From Christensenella massiliensis (GTDB lineage Bacteria > Bacillota > Clostridia > Christensenellales > Christensenellaceae): DNA of 64,000 bases. This document shows, in pieces, positions 14,798-24,040 of this stretch. Under the pieces are notes generated by a model. That model saw only the letters and a list, made by a program, of their open reading frames with translations, made no database searches and was not told the DNA's origin. The position numbers and the translations under genes were made by a program. Location: the NCBI GenBank assembly GCA_900155415.1, contig LT700187.1, positions 1,612,001 to 1,676,000 of the forward strand, in the 5' to 3' direction. Every line of letters starts with the position of its first letter. Position 1 is the stretch's first letter.

Positions 14798-17700
14798 ATG
14801 GCACAAAGAATCAAAGGGATCACCGTTGAGATCGGCGGTGATACGCAGCCGTTAAATAAAGCGCTGAAAGATGTAAGCAAAACTGCGGCATCTTTAAACA
14901 GCGAACTGCGCATTATAGACAAGCTGCTTAAATTAGACCCGACCAATACGACGCTGTTAGCTCAAAAGCAGGAAGTGTTGGCAAAGTCTATAGAAAATAC
15001 AACCAAAAAACTGAATGCCCTTAAATCAGCGCAGGAGCAGGCAAAGGCACAGCTTGAACGCGGAGAGATCGGCGCAGACCAATACAGGGTCTTGGAGAGG
15101 CAAGTCATATCAACCGAAAATTCGCTGAACCGCTTGCAAAATGAAGCGCAGCAGACGGATGAAGCGCTCAATAATGCGGGAGACGCTGCGCAAAAAACCG
15201 GAAAAGATATGAACTCCCTAAGCGTGGGCGGTGTGGCTCTTGGTACGGTCTTAGGCAATGTTGCAACAAAGCTGTTAGAGTTTGCCGGGAGTGCGGTAAC
15301 ATTCTTGACCGATGCGGTAGAGGAAACAAAGGAGTTCCGCTCGGACTTGTCAAAGCTCGAACAGAACGCAAAAGCGGCGGGCACGGGCATAGACGATGTA
15401 ACTGACGATCTGGAATATTTTGTCGCAATCACCGACGAAACGGATTCCTCTGTAGAGGCTTTGTCTAACCTTTTAAAAGCGGGATTCACAGGGGAAACGC
15501 TGACCGACGCTGTGAACAATCTTTCCGGCGCTGTCGTTGCGTTCCCGGACACGCTTAAAATAGAATCCCTTGCAGATTCCTTGCAGGAAACGCTTGCGAC
15601 CGGAGAGGCGACGGGGCAGTATGGGGAGCTGTTAGAGCGCTTAGGCGTAAATCTTGAGGACTTTAACAAAGGATTGCAGAAATGCACGACCTCCGCGGAA
15701 AAACAGCAATATGCGGTGGATATCCTCGCCAAAAACGGCATGGCAGACCTCAACGCGCAGTATAAAGAAGCGAATGCGGATTTGATCGCGTATTCTACGG
15801 CGCAGACGCGATACACGGAAATGCTCTCCAAAGTAGGCGCGGCGATGCAGCCTGTTATGACGGCGCTCACCGATACCAAAACGTTACTTCTCGAAGGAAT
15901 GATACCTGCGCTTGAAACAACAGGGCAGGCATTGAGTGAAAAGCTCGCAAGCCCGTCCGTGCAAAATTCATTTAAAAAACTTGGTGAAGGGTTGGCTGAG
16001 GTTGCCTCTGCATTTGCGAATTTTGCCGTATTTATTATAGAGAATGGCGAAATGATTATAAAAATTATAGGAAGCATAGCAGCGGGCTTTGTTGCGTGGA
16101 AAATTTCGAGCATTATTCAGTCAATGGGTGGACTAAAGGCGGCTTTTCAGGCCATCATACCCGCCATAAAAAATATGGGAAAGGCAATAACGGCAGTATC
16201 TTCGTCCACAATAATCGGGGCGCTTGTTACGGTTGCGTCGATTATTGCAACTATTGCGGAATCGTTCTTGGGAGCGAGCGATGCAACAGAAACATTTAAG
16301 GATGAAATGGCTTCTTTAAAAGATGAGGCCGAAGGTATGGCGACTGAATTCGCTGCTACGCAAGAAACGCTTGCGATAAATGGAGAGACCATGAGGGGGC
16401 TTGTTACAGATATACAAGCATTAGATTCTTCTATAAAAAGCGGGAACCTTTCAGCGGCAGAAATGGCAGTTGCGCAAGGGCAACTTGCAGCCAAAACAGC
16501 AGAATACAATGCGGCGGCAGGTGAAGAAGTTCTAAAAATAGATGCCGCAACCGGAGCGATAGACGGTAGCACATCAGCGCTCGCCGATAATACGGAAGCT
16601 CTAATTGAAAACGCTCGAAAGGCAGCAGAAATAGAGGCTCTGCAAAAAGCGTTTGAGGCGCAGACCGAAGCGCAGGCACAGCAGGCGACGCAGCTTGCTG
16701 AAATTGATAAATACTACGACCAGCTTTCAGATGAACAGAAAAAATATATTGACCAAATGAAAGAAGAGGGTGTCAGCGTTGAGGCACTTTCTAATTTATG
16801 GTATGCGTCGCCTATTTGGGGAGGACAAGTAAATAATGAGATACGCGGAATTGTAGAAGGGCTGGAAGATTCTATCGACGCAGAGAAAGCGGCGGGGGAG
16901 CAGGCTGAATATTACACAGAAAAAGTGGGTGAAAGTGCGGCAGCTGATGCTCAAAGAAAAAATGCTATTGACGAGACAAATGAGGCTCTCTCGGGATTAG
17001 GAGAAGCAGAAGCGATCTACCTTATGCAACGTCTGGCAAATAACGAAGAATTAAGTCAGTCAGACCAAGATGCTCTTGACCTATGGAAATCAAACAATGC
17101 CGAAAGAGCCGCAGAACTGGAAGAACAACTGGCGAGAGAGAAAGAGATATATCAGGCCAGAGTAGACGCAGCGACGGATATGAATAACAAAATCGACCTT
17201 TCCAACCAGACATCATTGAAGCAAGCAACTGAGAATTTGGAACATAACACGCAAGTGACGCAGGAAATGGTCGCAAATCTCGATTCTTTGTATGGGAAAA
17301 TACCGGAATCGCTGTATACCTATTTAGAAGAGGCGGGAACAGATCAGGCAAGACTAATCTCACAATTAGCTAATGAAATGGAAGGTGGTGGAAGTGATGT
17401 AGCCACTCGTTTTGTGAACGCTTACCTCGCAGCGATTAATGCTGGGAAATCCCCTGCAGAAGCAGCGGCGTATGCATTTGGATCGGATACGCAGACAAGT
17501 GCTGGACAGGGTATTGATTCAAACAAGGCTGCACAGACAGAATTTGAATCCACCATGCAGGAAACGGTAGATAATGTCAGCGCAATGATAGGTGCTGATG
17601 GGCCGTTCTACTGGCTCGGTATCGGCATCATAAACCGCCTTGCGTCCGGTATGCGGGATATGGCATGGAAGCTGTATGATGTGGCGGACAATGTCGTCAA

Positions 17701-18010
17701 TACGCTGAAAAGCAAGTTTAATTTCGAGATATCCGTATCGAGCACAGGACGCGGCGCAAAGTTCCAAGGCTTTGCAACAGGCGGTATCATCTCGCGTGAA
17801 CAGATCGTGCGGGTAGCGGAGCGCGGACCGGAGGCGATCATACCGCTTGACCGTTTAGGCGGTATCATTCAGGGCGTATTAGATAACAACGGAGGCGGCA
17901 GCGGCGGCAACACGTATCAGCTCAATGTATATACAAGTGATTTAAGTGACGGCGCCCAAGTACGGCTATTCAAGAACTTCAGCAAATGGGCAGGCAGGAG
18001 GTTAGATTGA
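14798..18010 (+). CDS. Tape measure protein
   Basis: 1070 residues. The N-terminus (GITVEIGGDTQPLNKALKDV) and long helical repeats (residues about 20-130, 480-800) are typical. Hydrophobic segments appear near 430-490. The C-terminus has FATGGIISREQIVRVAERGP followed by EAIIPLDRLGG, the common tape-measure ending. It sets tail length and passes through the tube during DNA ejection. Its stop overlaps the Dit start as TTGA. Confidence 0.95.
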   Translation: MAQRIKGITVEIGGDTQPLNKALKDVSKTAASLNSELRIIDKLLKLDPTNTTLLAQKQEVLAKSIENTTKKLNALKSAQEQAKAQLERGEIGADQYRVLERQVISTENSLNRLQNEAQQTDEALNNAGDAAQKTGKDMNSLSVGGVALGTVLGNVATKLLEFAGSAVTFLTDAVEETKEFRSDLSKLEQNAKAAGTGIDDVTDDLEYFVAITDETDSSVEALSNLLKAGFTGETLTDAVNNLSGAVVAFPDTLKIESLADSLQETLATGEATGQYGELLERLGVNLEDFNKGLQKCTTSAEKQQYAVDILAKNGMADLNAQYKEANADLIAYSTAQTRYTEMLSKVGAAMQPVMTALTDTKTLLLEGMIPALETTGQALSEKLASPSVQNSFKKLGEGLAEVASAFANFAVFIIENGEMIIKIIGSIAAGFVAWKISSIIQSMGGLKAAFQAIIPAIKNMGKAITAVSSSTIIGALVTVASIIATIAESFLGASDATETFKDEMASLKDEAEGMATEFAATQETLAINGETMRGLVTDIQALDSSIKSGNLSAAEMAVAQGQLAAKTAEYNAAAGEEVLKIDAATGAIDGSTSALADNTEALIENARKAAEIEALQKAFEAQTEAQAQQATQLAEIDKYYDQLSDEQKKYIDQMKEEGVSVEALSNLWYASPIWGGQVNNEIRGIVEGLEDSIDAEKAAGEQAEYYTEKVGESAAADAQRKNAIDETNEALSGLGEAEAIYLMQRLANNEELSQSDQDALDLWKSNNAERAAELEEQLAREKEIYQARVDAATDMNNKIDLSNQTSLKQATENLEHNTQVTQEMVANLDSLYGKIPESLYTYLEEAGTDQARLISQLANEMEGGGSDVATRFVNAYLAAINAGKSPAEAAAYAFGSDTQTSAGQGIDSNKAAQTEFESTMQETVDNVSAMIGADGPFYWLGIGIINRLASGMRDMAWKLYDVADNVVNTLKSKFNFEISVSSTGRGAKFQGFATGGIISREQIVRVAERGPEAIIPLDRLGGIIQGVLDNNGGGSGGNTYQLNVYTSDLSDGAQVRLFKNFSKWAGRRLD

Positions 18011-18876
18011 GAAGATTCTATTTAGAGGACAATACAGGGCGGCGGCTTTCCCTGCAGGACAATAAACGCTTCATGTGGGAGCCGTCCGGCCTCGGCTATG
18101 CGGAGGACATCGGTTTCGCGCAGGTGGAATACGGCTTTTTCTCGGAATCCTCGCGGGATTACGCGCAGCCAAGCATCAGCGGGACAATGGTATTTATGCC
18201 GGATGTGCAGGAGCCGTATCAAACCTATCAGGAGTTTGTGGACTGGGTGAACAGCGCGGAGGGCCTGCAGCTTGTCTACGTACCGTATGGAACGCAGGAG
18301 TTGTATGTAGATGTGATCGTAACGGGGCTTGAGCTTTCGGAAAAGGAGCTGACAGGCGTCCTCGAATGCCCGGTCACATTCACGGGCACAAGCCCGTACC
18401 ACAAAAAGAACCCGCTGACGTTTCTGTTCAGGACGGAGGAAAGCATCAATCCAATGAAGTTTACGTTCAAGTTTCCGTTTAAGTTCTCGGACAGCGGAGC
18501 GGGAGACGCGCAGGTCTTTACTCCGCAGGGGCATTTCCCGGCGGCAATGGAGCTGTATATCAACGGGCCGTGTTCGAACATCTACTTCAAAGTGGAGGAC
18601 AGCGCCACAGGGGCGCTTATAGGCGCGCTCGACCTGTCCGGCGTATCGGTCGCGGCGGGAGACTACATCTACTATTCCTCCCGGCCAAACGCTGACGGCG
18701 TGTGGAAAGTGAGCGGCAACACACGCACCGACCTTGTGGAATCGCTCAACGAAAACGTGGCAAACTTCTTCACGATCCCGGTCGGAAAAGAAGTGCGGGC
18801 GACGCTGACAGCGGACACAACGGCAGGAACGGAGATCACGCACATTCTGCATGTGCACGAGTATTTCAAAGGGTGA
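18007..18876 (+). CDS. Distal tail protein (Dit)
   Basis: TTG 18007 is the chosen start: GGAGG lies just upstream and it overlaps the tape-measure stop (TTGA). ATG 17986 would lie inside the previous gene. 289 residues. The N-terminal Dit ring domain is visible (RRFYLEDNTGRRLSLQD, YAEDIGFAQVEYGFF, PYQTYQEFVDWVN, then TFTGTSPYHKKNPLT), followed by a galectin-like C-terminal half (AMELYINGPCSNIYF). It forms the hub at the tail tip. Confidence 0.9.
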   Translation: MRRFYLEDNTGRRLSLQDNKRFMWEPSGLGYAEDIGFAQVEYGFFSESSRDYAQPSISGTMVFMPDVQEPYQTYQEFVDWVNSAEGLQLVYVPYGTQELYVDVIVTGLELSEKELTGVLECPVTFTGTSPYHKKNPLTFLFRTEESINPMKFTFKFPFKFSDSGAGDAQVFTPQGHFPAAMELYINGPCSNIYFKVEDSATGALIGALDLSGVSVAAGDYIYYSSRPNADGVWKVSGNTRTDLVESLNENVANFFTIPVGKEVRATLTADTTAGTEITHILHVHEYFKG

Positions 18877-18880
18877 AGTC

Positions 18881-20482
18881 ATGATAACGTACATACGAGA
18901 TAGACATACATTCGCACTTAAGCATCACGCGACGGCGCTCACATACGACATGACCGTACAGTCAATATATGATGAGGTATCGGATTTCAAGATACGGGGG
19001 AACGAATCTTCGGCAAAGGCCGGGGATTTTTTCTTTACGGATGGATTCTTCGGGATCATCAAAGAGGTGGACAAGGACAGGGAAACACTGGACATCACCT
19101 GTAACGACATTGATACGCTCTTTTCCCGGGATATACCGGATGATCCCGGAACGGTCGGCGGGAGCATCGAGCAGTATATAAAATCGCTCATAGATAAATA
19201 TTATGTGAACCTGTCCGATGCGGTGTACGCCACGCCGTTTTTAACGGTGATCGCATCTACATCGACGGTGGGAAGCGCATTGCCGGACGTGGAAAACGGC
19301 GTCTGGAATGTGAAATCGTATCTGTCAAAGGTGCGGCGATTATATAACATTCATACTTCGTATTCCGTAGTAAACGGCGGCCTTGTGATGCGGCTCTTCC
19401 ATCGCGACAGACAGACGCACAAAATCTTCCTCGACCTTTCGGACTATGAGGTTTTAGAGGAATCGTTCGCGCATGAGGCGATTGGGAAGATAACGACCAT
19501 AGAGGAGGACACAGGAGCGCGGCGAGATTGGTACTTACTCACAGACGGCACTATAACGAACACCTACACCGATGAAAACCGGGTGGATGGCACATGGGAA
19601 ATATTAAATGTGAGCGAGGCTGCAAACGCTGCGGAGGAGGTCAAAAACAAATTCGCAGAGAACAGCGATTCACATCTCATAGAGTTTGCATGCAGCAAAG
19701 ATTATAACTTCTATGACGATCTGATCGTCCGCACAAAAGACGGGCAGGTTCTATCGAGTTACATCTCCGCGATCCGCAAAAGCAGCGACCGGAACAAGAA
19801 CGTATACAAGAGCGGCGAGCTGCGGATCATGCTGGACGAAAAGCTGAACCTTTGGAAGCGGGAACAGCCGCAGACGGCAGCGGGCGGAACGGGAGAGCAG
19901 GGGCCGCCCGGCCCGCAGGGGGAACAGGGCGAGAAAGGCGATACGGGAGCGGTGTTCACCCCGGCGGTAGACGCGGCTGGAAACATATCATGGAGCAACA
20001 ACGGCGGGCTTCCCAATCCTGCTACGCGGAACATACGGGGGCCGCAGGGGGAACAAGGCCCACAGGGAATACAAGGGAATACAGGCCCGCAAGGCCCGGT
20101 CGGTGCAACAGGCCCGGAGGGGCCGCAGGGAGAAGCCGGACAACCGGGCGCGGACGGAGCACCGGGAGAAAAGGGCGATCCGGGCGCTGTATTTACGCCG
20201 TCATTAAATGTAAATGGCGATTTGAGCTGGACAAACAACGGAGGGCTTGAGAATCCGGCTACGGTCAACATAAAAGGCCCGAAAGGCGATACAGGAGAGC
20301 AAGGGCCACAGGGAGAAACCGGGCCGCAGGGACCAAAGGGTGATACCGGACCGCAGGGGCCTCCGGGGTCGAGCGCGACGGTTGAGATCGCGCAGAGCAC
20401 GGGAACGTCCGCTGCTGCGGTCATGAGCCAGAACGCGGTAACGAATGAGTTGAACGAGAAGATAGGGATAAGGACTTTTTAA
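18881..20482 (+). CDS. Tail-tip protein fused to collagen-like repeats
   Basis: ATG 18881, 533 residues. Residues 1-330 are a tail-hub (Tal/gp18-like) domain starting [20 protein letters not shown]. From about 336 to 503 come Gly-X-Y collagen blocks rich in GPQG and GEKGD. They are interrupted twice by a 30-residue module, [20 protein letters not shown] and [20 protein letters not shown], each followed by an NP-A-NI-GP exit. The C-terminus ([19 protein letters not shown]) may trimerise. It likely forms a trimeric fibre stalk; the repeats are prone to length variation. Confidence 0.88.
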   Translation: MITYIRDRHTFALKHHATALTYDMTVQSIYDEVSDFKIRGNESSAKAGDFFFTDGFFGIIKEVDKDRETLDITCNDIDTLFSRDIPDDPGTVGGSIEQYIKSLIDKYYVNLSDAVYATPFLTVIASTSTVGSALPDVENGVWNVKSYLSKVRRLYNIHTSYSVVNGGLVMRLFHRDRQTHKIFLDLSDYEVLEESFAHEAIGKITTIEEDTGARRDWYLLTDGTITNTYTDENRVDGTWEILNVSEAANAAEEVKNKFAENSDSHLIEFACSKDYNFYDDLIVRTKDGQVLSSYISAIRKSSDRNKNVYKSGELRIMLDEKLNLWKREQPQTAAGGTGEQGPPGPQGEQGEKGDTGAVFTPAVDAAGNISWSNNGGLPNPATRNIRGPQGEQGPQGIQGNTGPQGPVGATGPEGPQGEAGQPGADGAPGEKGDPGAVFTPSLNVNGDLSWTNNGGLENPATVNIKGPKGDTGEQGPQGETGPQGPKGDTGPQGPPGSSATVEIAQSTGTSAAAVMSQNAVTNELNEKIGIRTF

Positions 20483-20494
20483 AGGAGGGCATAC

Positions 20495-20962
20495 ATGGCA
20501 TTAAACGGGCTAATATTTGACCAAAGGAACAACGATTCCAAAAACTGGCGGCGTATTCTGCATGGCATTCTCGGGGATGGGATCATAAGGGATTGCGATA
20601 TCACATTTACAGCAAATTCTATCACAGTGGGAGACGGGCAGTTCATTCTGTTGGGGGGCGTGATCGCAAATGACGGCGCGGAAACGATCTCCGTAACGCC
20701 AACGCTGACAGACGGGTATGTGCGGCTTAAGTGCAGAATAGATTTAACAAAAGAAGCGCAGGAAACTGGACCCGGTCCCGTCGAATGGCTGACGGATTTT
20801 TCCACAACAACGACGTTTCCGGCGCTGACACAGGAAGATATAAACGGCACGGGGAGTATCTATGAGGGCGAGATCGCTGTCCTGCAAATAGTGAGTGGGA
20901 ACATAACGGCGCTTATCAGTATGATGCCGAATGTGAGCGGAATGAACACAAGGGATTTTTAA
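20495..20962 (+). CDS. Phage tail/baseplate accessory protein
   Basis: 155 residues after AAAGGAGGG. Beta-rich: LNGLIFDQRNNDSKNWRRIL, ITVGDGQFILLGGVIAND, YVRLKCRIDLTKEA, YEGEIAVLQIVSGNIT. Similar small proteins occur between the tail tip and receptor-binding proteins of Clostridial siphophages (recalled). A structural role in the baseplate is likely, but no named domain is seen. Confidence 0.6.
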   Translation: MALNGLIFDQRNNDSKNWRRILHGILGDGIIRDCDITFTANSITVGDGQFILLGGVIANDGAETISVTPTLTDGYVRLKCRIDLTKEAQETGPGPVEWLTDFSTTTTFPALTQEDINGTGSIYEGEIAVLQIVSGNITALISMMPNVSGMNTRDF

Positions 20963-20973
20963 GGAGGAATAAC

Positions 20974-21591
20974 ATGGCAAATAACAGATGGATTCAGCAG
21001 GGCTCCGCGACCACACCAAGCGGGGCACAGTATGGCGACGACGTGATCTTAAAGGACGGGTCGTTTGCAGTAATAAATAGCAGTAATGTTCCCATATGGT
21101 TTGCAATACAGGAGGAGAGCCTTGTATATAAAGGGCAACTGACATCGGCAAGCAATCTGGACAATTATTTTGGCGAACCGGGTATCTATCAGGTGGCGGC
21201 AGCGCAGGGAACGCCAAGCGCGGATGCTTACGGAATATTGCTCGTATGCAAGGCGAATACTTATTCAATGCAGTTGTATTTTTCCCGTGTGCAGAACAGG
21301 GCGTATTTCAGAACGCAGGAGAATGGACAGGCGATCACGGCATGGTTCACACTTTTTACCGCTGGGAGTAACGGAACCGGGTCCGACTTCAACAACATTG
21401 CGAAAAGCGGGAGCTACGGGATATTCGGTTCCGGAACAGATAAACATGCGCCCTATGCGGGGGCGTACGGAACCTTGCAGGTATATCAGTCCAATCAATA
21501 TATCACACAAACGTTTATCAGCGTCACGGATGCAAAGACTTCTGTCCGCGCATATAACGGGAGCGTGTGGACGGCATGGAAAACGCTTTGA
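20974..21591 (+). CDS. Receptor-binding tail protein with two pyocin-knob-like domains
   Basis: 205 residues after AAGGAGGAATA. Two tandem copies of a knob-type fold are visible: FGEPGIYQVAA...YGILLVCKAN...YFRTQENG...ITAWFTL and NIAKSGSYGIFG...YGTLQVYQSN...SVRAYNGSVWTAWKTL. Knob domains bind cell-surface glycans in pyocin and phage fibres (established). As the last large tail gene it is the best candidate for host recognition. Confidence 0.82.
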   Translation: MANNRWIQQGSATTPSGAQYGDDVILKDGSFAVINSSNVPIWFAIQEESLVYKGQLTSASNLDNYFGEPGIYQVAAAQGTPSADAYGILLVCKANTYSMQLYFSRVQNRAYFRTQENGQAITAWFTLFTAGSNGTGSDFNNIAKSGSYGIFGSGTDKHAPYAGAYGTLQVYQSNQYITQTFISVTDAKTSVRAYNGSVWTAWKTL

Positions 21592-21603
21592 GGAGGAAAA
21601 GAC

Positions 21604-21942
21604 ATGTATAACCTTTATGTTAGAACGGACGAAAGCAATATCGTTACGGCTATGTATCTTGACCTGTTTGAAGAACCGAAAGAGGGAGATATCCCGGTAG
21701 AGAGCTTCGAGGGGGAATATGATTTTTCACTTCATTGCGACCGGGTATTGCAGGATAATGACGGACACTATAATTATAAGGTTTCGGACGGCAGGCTTAC
21801 GCTGCGTACCGATTCGGAAAAGGCGGACGATACATTACCGGAAACAGCAGAGGAAAAGGCGGAAAAATTCGATGCGCTTTCCGCGCTCCTTGTGGAAAAA
21901 GGGATATTGACGCAGGAAGAAATAGACGGGCTGGGGGAGTGA
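21604..21942 (+). CDS. Phage protein downstream of the tail fibre
   Basis: 112 residues after GAGGAGGAAAA. It begins MYNLYVRTDESNIVTAMYLD and ends in an acidic helix (EKFDALSALLVEKGILTQEE). The position suggests a fibre assembly or small tail accessory role, but there is no sequence proof. Confidence 0.6.
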   Translation: MYNLYVRTDESNIVTAMYLDLFEEPKEGDIPVESFEGEYDFSLHCDRVLQDNDGHYNYKVSDGRLTLRTDSEKADDTLPETAEEKAEKFDALSALLVEKGILTQEEIDGLGE

Positions 21943-21945
21943 GCG

Positions 21946-22299
21946 ATGGGCATCGTAGAAGCAGTCGTAACGGTAGCCGTGGCGATCTTGGGAGCGGGCG
22001 GCATCGTGACGATCTATCTAAAGCACCGACTGGATAAAGAGAGGGATGAAGAGCGCCGGAAACGGGAAGCGGAGGCGGAGCACCGAAAACAGCTTGTGTT
22101 GATCGAGAATGACATAGACCTTGCCAAAAGCAAGGAGTGGATGGCGCTCGGCAAGATATTGAAATCCATCGTGGACTGCCTGCACGGAGAAAAGCCGAAC
22201 GGACAGCTTACAGCGGCCTATGATAATTACTTAAAATCAGCGGAAGAATCCGAGCTTCTCTACAAAAAGAAGCGGATATTTCTGGATAGTGAACAATGA
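21946..22299 (+). CDS. Single-span membrane protein with coiled coil (lysis module)
   Basis: 117 residues. One N-terminal transmembrane helix (VEAVVTVAVAILGAGGIVTIYL) is followed by a highly charged coiled coil (DKERDEERRKREAEAEHRK). The place before endolysin and holin suggests a lysis-related or holin-accessory protein. It could also be a phage membrane-anchoring factor. Confidence 0.6.
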   Translation: MGIVEAVVTVAVAILGAGGIVTIYLKHRLDKERDEERRKREAEAEHRKQLVLIENDIDLAKSKEWMALGKILKSIVDCLHGEKPNGQLTAAYDNYLKSAEESELLYKKKRIFLDSEQ

Positions 22300-22318
22300 C
22301 GCATCTGCGTCTTTTTTA
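22298..22318 (+). terminator. Short terminator before the endolysin
   Basis: GACGC-ATCT-GCGTC followed by six Ts, overlapping the previous stop codon. It probably lowers late-operon transcription into the lysis genes rather than stopping it. Confidence 0.65.
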
Positions 22319-22335
22319 TTGGAAAGGAGTTTAGT

Positions 22336-23415
22336 ATGCAAAAAATAGCAAGACAGACAATGATCGATTTTGTCAAACAGGAAGCGGCGCGCGGCTCAAT
22401 TTATGTATGGGGCGCGCAGGGGCAGCGCGGCGGACAGATCACCGAGGATTGGATCAGAAAAATGGAAACGTCCGCAACGAACGCGAACAGAGCCATTTCT
22501 CTTTGGAAGAAAAATAAGGGGAAATACGATCCGAACATGATCGGCGCGTTCGATTGCTCCGGCCTGATCGGCGCGTGCCTCAACGCGAACGGAAACGCGG
22601 GATTTGACGATACGGCAGACGGCTATAGGAATCGGTGCGTTTCCATAGATAAAGGCGCCCTGCAGGCCGGCGATCTCGTTTTTGAGTACAGCAACGGAAA
22701 GTCCGGCCACGTCGGTGTATATATTGGAGACGGAAAGGTCATAGAGGCACGGGGCCGTGATTATGGAGTTGTAGAAACAGACCTGAATGCGCGGAACTGG
22801 AAGAAATACGGCAGACCGGATTTCATGTATACAGATGGAAATGCTCCGGCCGCACCCTCGAAGCCGACATACACCAAAAAGTCATTTACACTTGACCATG
22901 TTGTGAAGAAAGGGAGCAAGGAAGCGGTTGTTGGCTCTATCCAGAACAATCTAAAGGCGATCGGCTATGATATTGGCGCAGCCGGGCCGAATGGAGACGG
23001 GATCGACAACAACTTCGGCACAAAGACGGATGCCGCTGTAAGAGACGTACAGAAGAACGGCGGCGTGAAGATAGACGGACAGGTTGGAAAGAACACAACG
23101 CCGCTGCTCGGCGGGACATGGACGGAAAAGAGCGCACCCGCGGCGTCTATCCCGAAACTGAACAGGGTACTTAAATATGGCTGCAAGGGCGACGATGTGC
23201 GCATGATGCAGGAGCGCCTCAATGCACACAAGGCAAATGTGGGGAAAGCGGATGGTGAATTCGGAGATAAAACAAGGAGAGGGCTCCATGCGTTCCAACA
23301 GGCGAGAATCAACGAGGGCAGAGATGTTGGCTGCGGCTATAACGGAAACAAGCCCGATGATAAGTGCGGAGAATTGACGTGGGCAATGCTGTGGGAGCCC
23401 GCGCCGGGGGAATAA
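22336..23415 (+). CDS. Endolysin: NlpC/P60 peptidase with two peptidoglycan-binding domains
   Basis: 359 residues after GGAAAGGAG. Residues 1-165 form an NlpC/P60 domain with DCSGL (Cys74) and GHVGVYIGDG (His125), the catalytic dyad that cuts cell-wall peptides. Two PG_binding_1-like modules follow (about 180-260 and 275-355; KGSKEAVVGSIQNNLKAIGY and YGCKGDDVRMMQERL). No signal peptide is seen, so release depends on the holin encoded next. Confidence 0.93.
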   Translation: MQKIARQTMIDFVKQEAARGSIYVWGAQGQRGGQITEDWIRKMETSATNANRAISLWKKNKGKYDPNMIGAFDCSGLIGACLNANGNAGFDDTADGYRNRCVSIDKGALQAGDLVFEYSNGKSGHVGVYIGDGKVIEARGRDYGVVETDLNARNWKKYGRPDFMYTDGNAPAAPSKPTYTKKSFTLDHVVKKGSKEAVVGSIQNNLKAIGYDIGAAGPNGDGIDNNFGTKTDAAVRDVQKNGGVKIDGQVGKNTTPLLGGTWTEKSAPAASIPKLNRVLKYGCKGDDVRMMQERLNAHKANVGKADGEFGDKTRRGLHAFQQARINEGRDVGCGYNGNKPDDKCGELTWAMLWEPAPGE

Positions 23416-23432
23416 GGAAAGGAGAAAGTAAA

Positions 23433-23717
23433 ATGAGTAAAATCAACTGGAAAGTACGGGCGAAAAGCCCGCAGTTTTGGATCGGGCTTATTGGTGTGGT
23501 CATGTCGCCTGTCCTTGCGTATCTTGGGCTTGGGTTTGAGGACCTGACAACATGGGATAGTGTGGCGAACGTATTCGTACAGTTCTTCACAAATCCGTAT
23601 CTGATCGGCACAGCGGTCATGGCGGTCCTGTCGTTTATCGGGGTGCTGACCGATCCGACGACGAAGGGAATTGCGGACAGCGAACAGGCGCAGGAATATA
23701 CCGAGCCGAAGGGCTGA
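23433..23717 (+). CDS. Holin, phi LC3 type
   Basis: ATG 23433 follows GGAAAGGAG; the ATG at 23364 lies inside the endolysin gene. 94 residues with two transmembrane helices (WIGLIGVVMSPVLAYLGL and LIGTAVMAVLSFIGVLT). The ending DPTTKGIADSEQAQEY is the hallmark of phi LC3-family holins. It makes the membrane hole for the endolysin; here it lies downstream of the endolysin, not upstream. Confidence 0.92.
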   Translation: MSKINWKVRAKSPQFWIGLIGVVMSPVLAYLGLGFEDLTTWDSVANVFVQFFTNPYLIGTAVMAVLSFIGVLTDPTTKGIADSEQAQEYTEPKG

Positions 23718-23732
23718 TTGAACTCAAAAGAA

Positions 23733-23770
23733 GCAAAATGCGGAGATTTTCTCTCCGCATTCTTACTTCT
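23733..23770. terminator. Strong terminator after the lysis genes
   Basis: AATGCGGAGA (23737-23746) pairs with TCTCCGCATT (23752-23761), a 10-bp stem. The tail is CTTACTTCTT on + and only moderately A-rich upstream, so it ends the late operon and may also catch the leftward micro-gene. Confidence 0.8.
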
Positions 23771-23775
23771 TGAAA

Positions 23776-23871
23776 TCAAAGGTATATTTTAAATGCCTTC
23801 TTGCCGTAGTTTCGGGCATAGTATGTAATACCGTTTTTGGTAAACGATGCCCGGAATATATACTTTTTCAT
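23776..23871 (-). CDS. 31-residue phage micro-protein of the YYARNYGKKAF type
   Basis: Reading leftward from ATG 23869-23871, the frame encodes MKKYIFRASF, KNGITYY and YYARNYGKKAFKIYL. This matches the short conserved K-Y-x-R-A-F...YYA-YG-KAF-I pattern of small proteins next to phage immunity genes (recalled). A 29-codon frame from 23878 overlaps it in another phase and is rejected because it lacks this pattern. A matching promoter lies upstream (23937-23965). Confidence 0.6.
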   Translation of the reverse strand: MKKYIFRASFTKNGITYYARNYGKKAFKIYL

Positions 23872-23912
23872 TGTTCATGCTCGACCAATCCTTTCTGGCC
23901 AAGAATTTGTTC

Positions 23913-23965
23913 TTGCACATATTATCATATTGTGGTATAATAATGCTACATATTTTAGGGTGCAA
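23913..23965. promoter_or_regulatory. Symmetrical bidirectional promoter
   Basis: On +, TTGCAC (23913-23918), 17 nt, TATAAT (23936-23941). On -, TTGCAC (23965-23960), 17 nt, TATTAT (23942-23937). The two -10 elements overlap by 5 bases, so one site should fire in both directions. Leftward it serves the 31-residue gene; rightward it points against immA. Confidence 0.65.
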
Positions 23966-24004
23966 ATTGGGTTGTAACTTGGCCTTTGTTCCCATCTATT
24001 TTAG

Positions 24005-24040
24005 CAGCGGCTCCGCAATAGTCGCTGTTATTTTATTTTA
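24005..24040 (+). terminator. Rightward terminator ending a possible small RNA
   Basis: CAGCG (24005-24009) pairs with CGCTG (24023-24027), followed by TTATTTTATTTTA. With the rightward promoter at 23913 this would bound an RNA of about 90-100 nt whose 3' end reaches the immA stop codon. Confidence 0.45.

Noticed and set aside
19890-20370. Repetitive DNA considered as a CRISPR-like array
   Set aside because: The repeats are in-frame Gly-X-Y codons without constant-length spacers.
19759-20424. Leftward open frame with Cys-Gly-Pro repeats
   Set aside because: It is the antisense of the collagen-like repeats in the tail protein.
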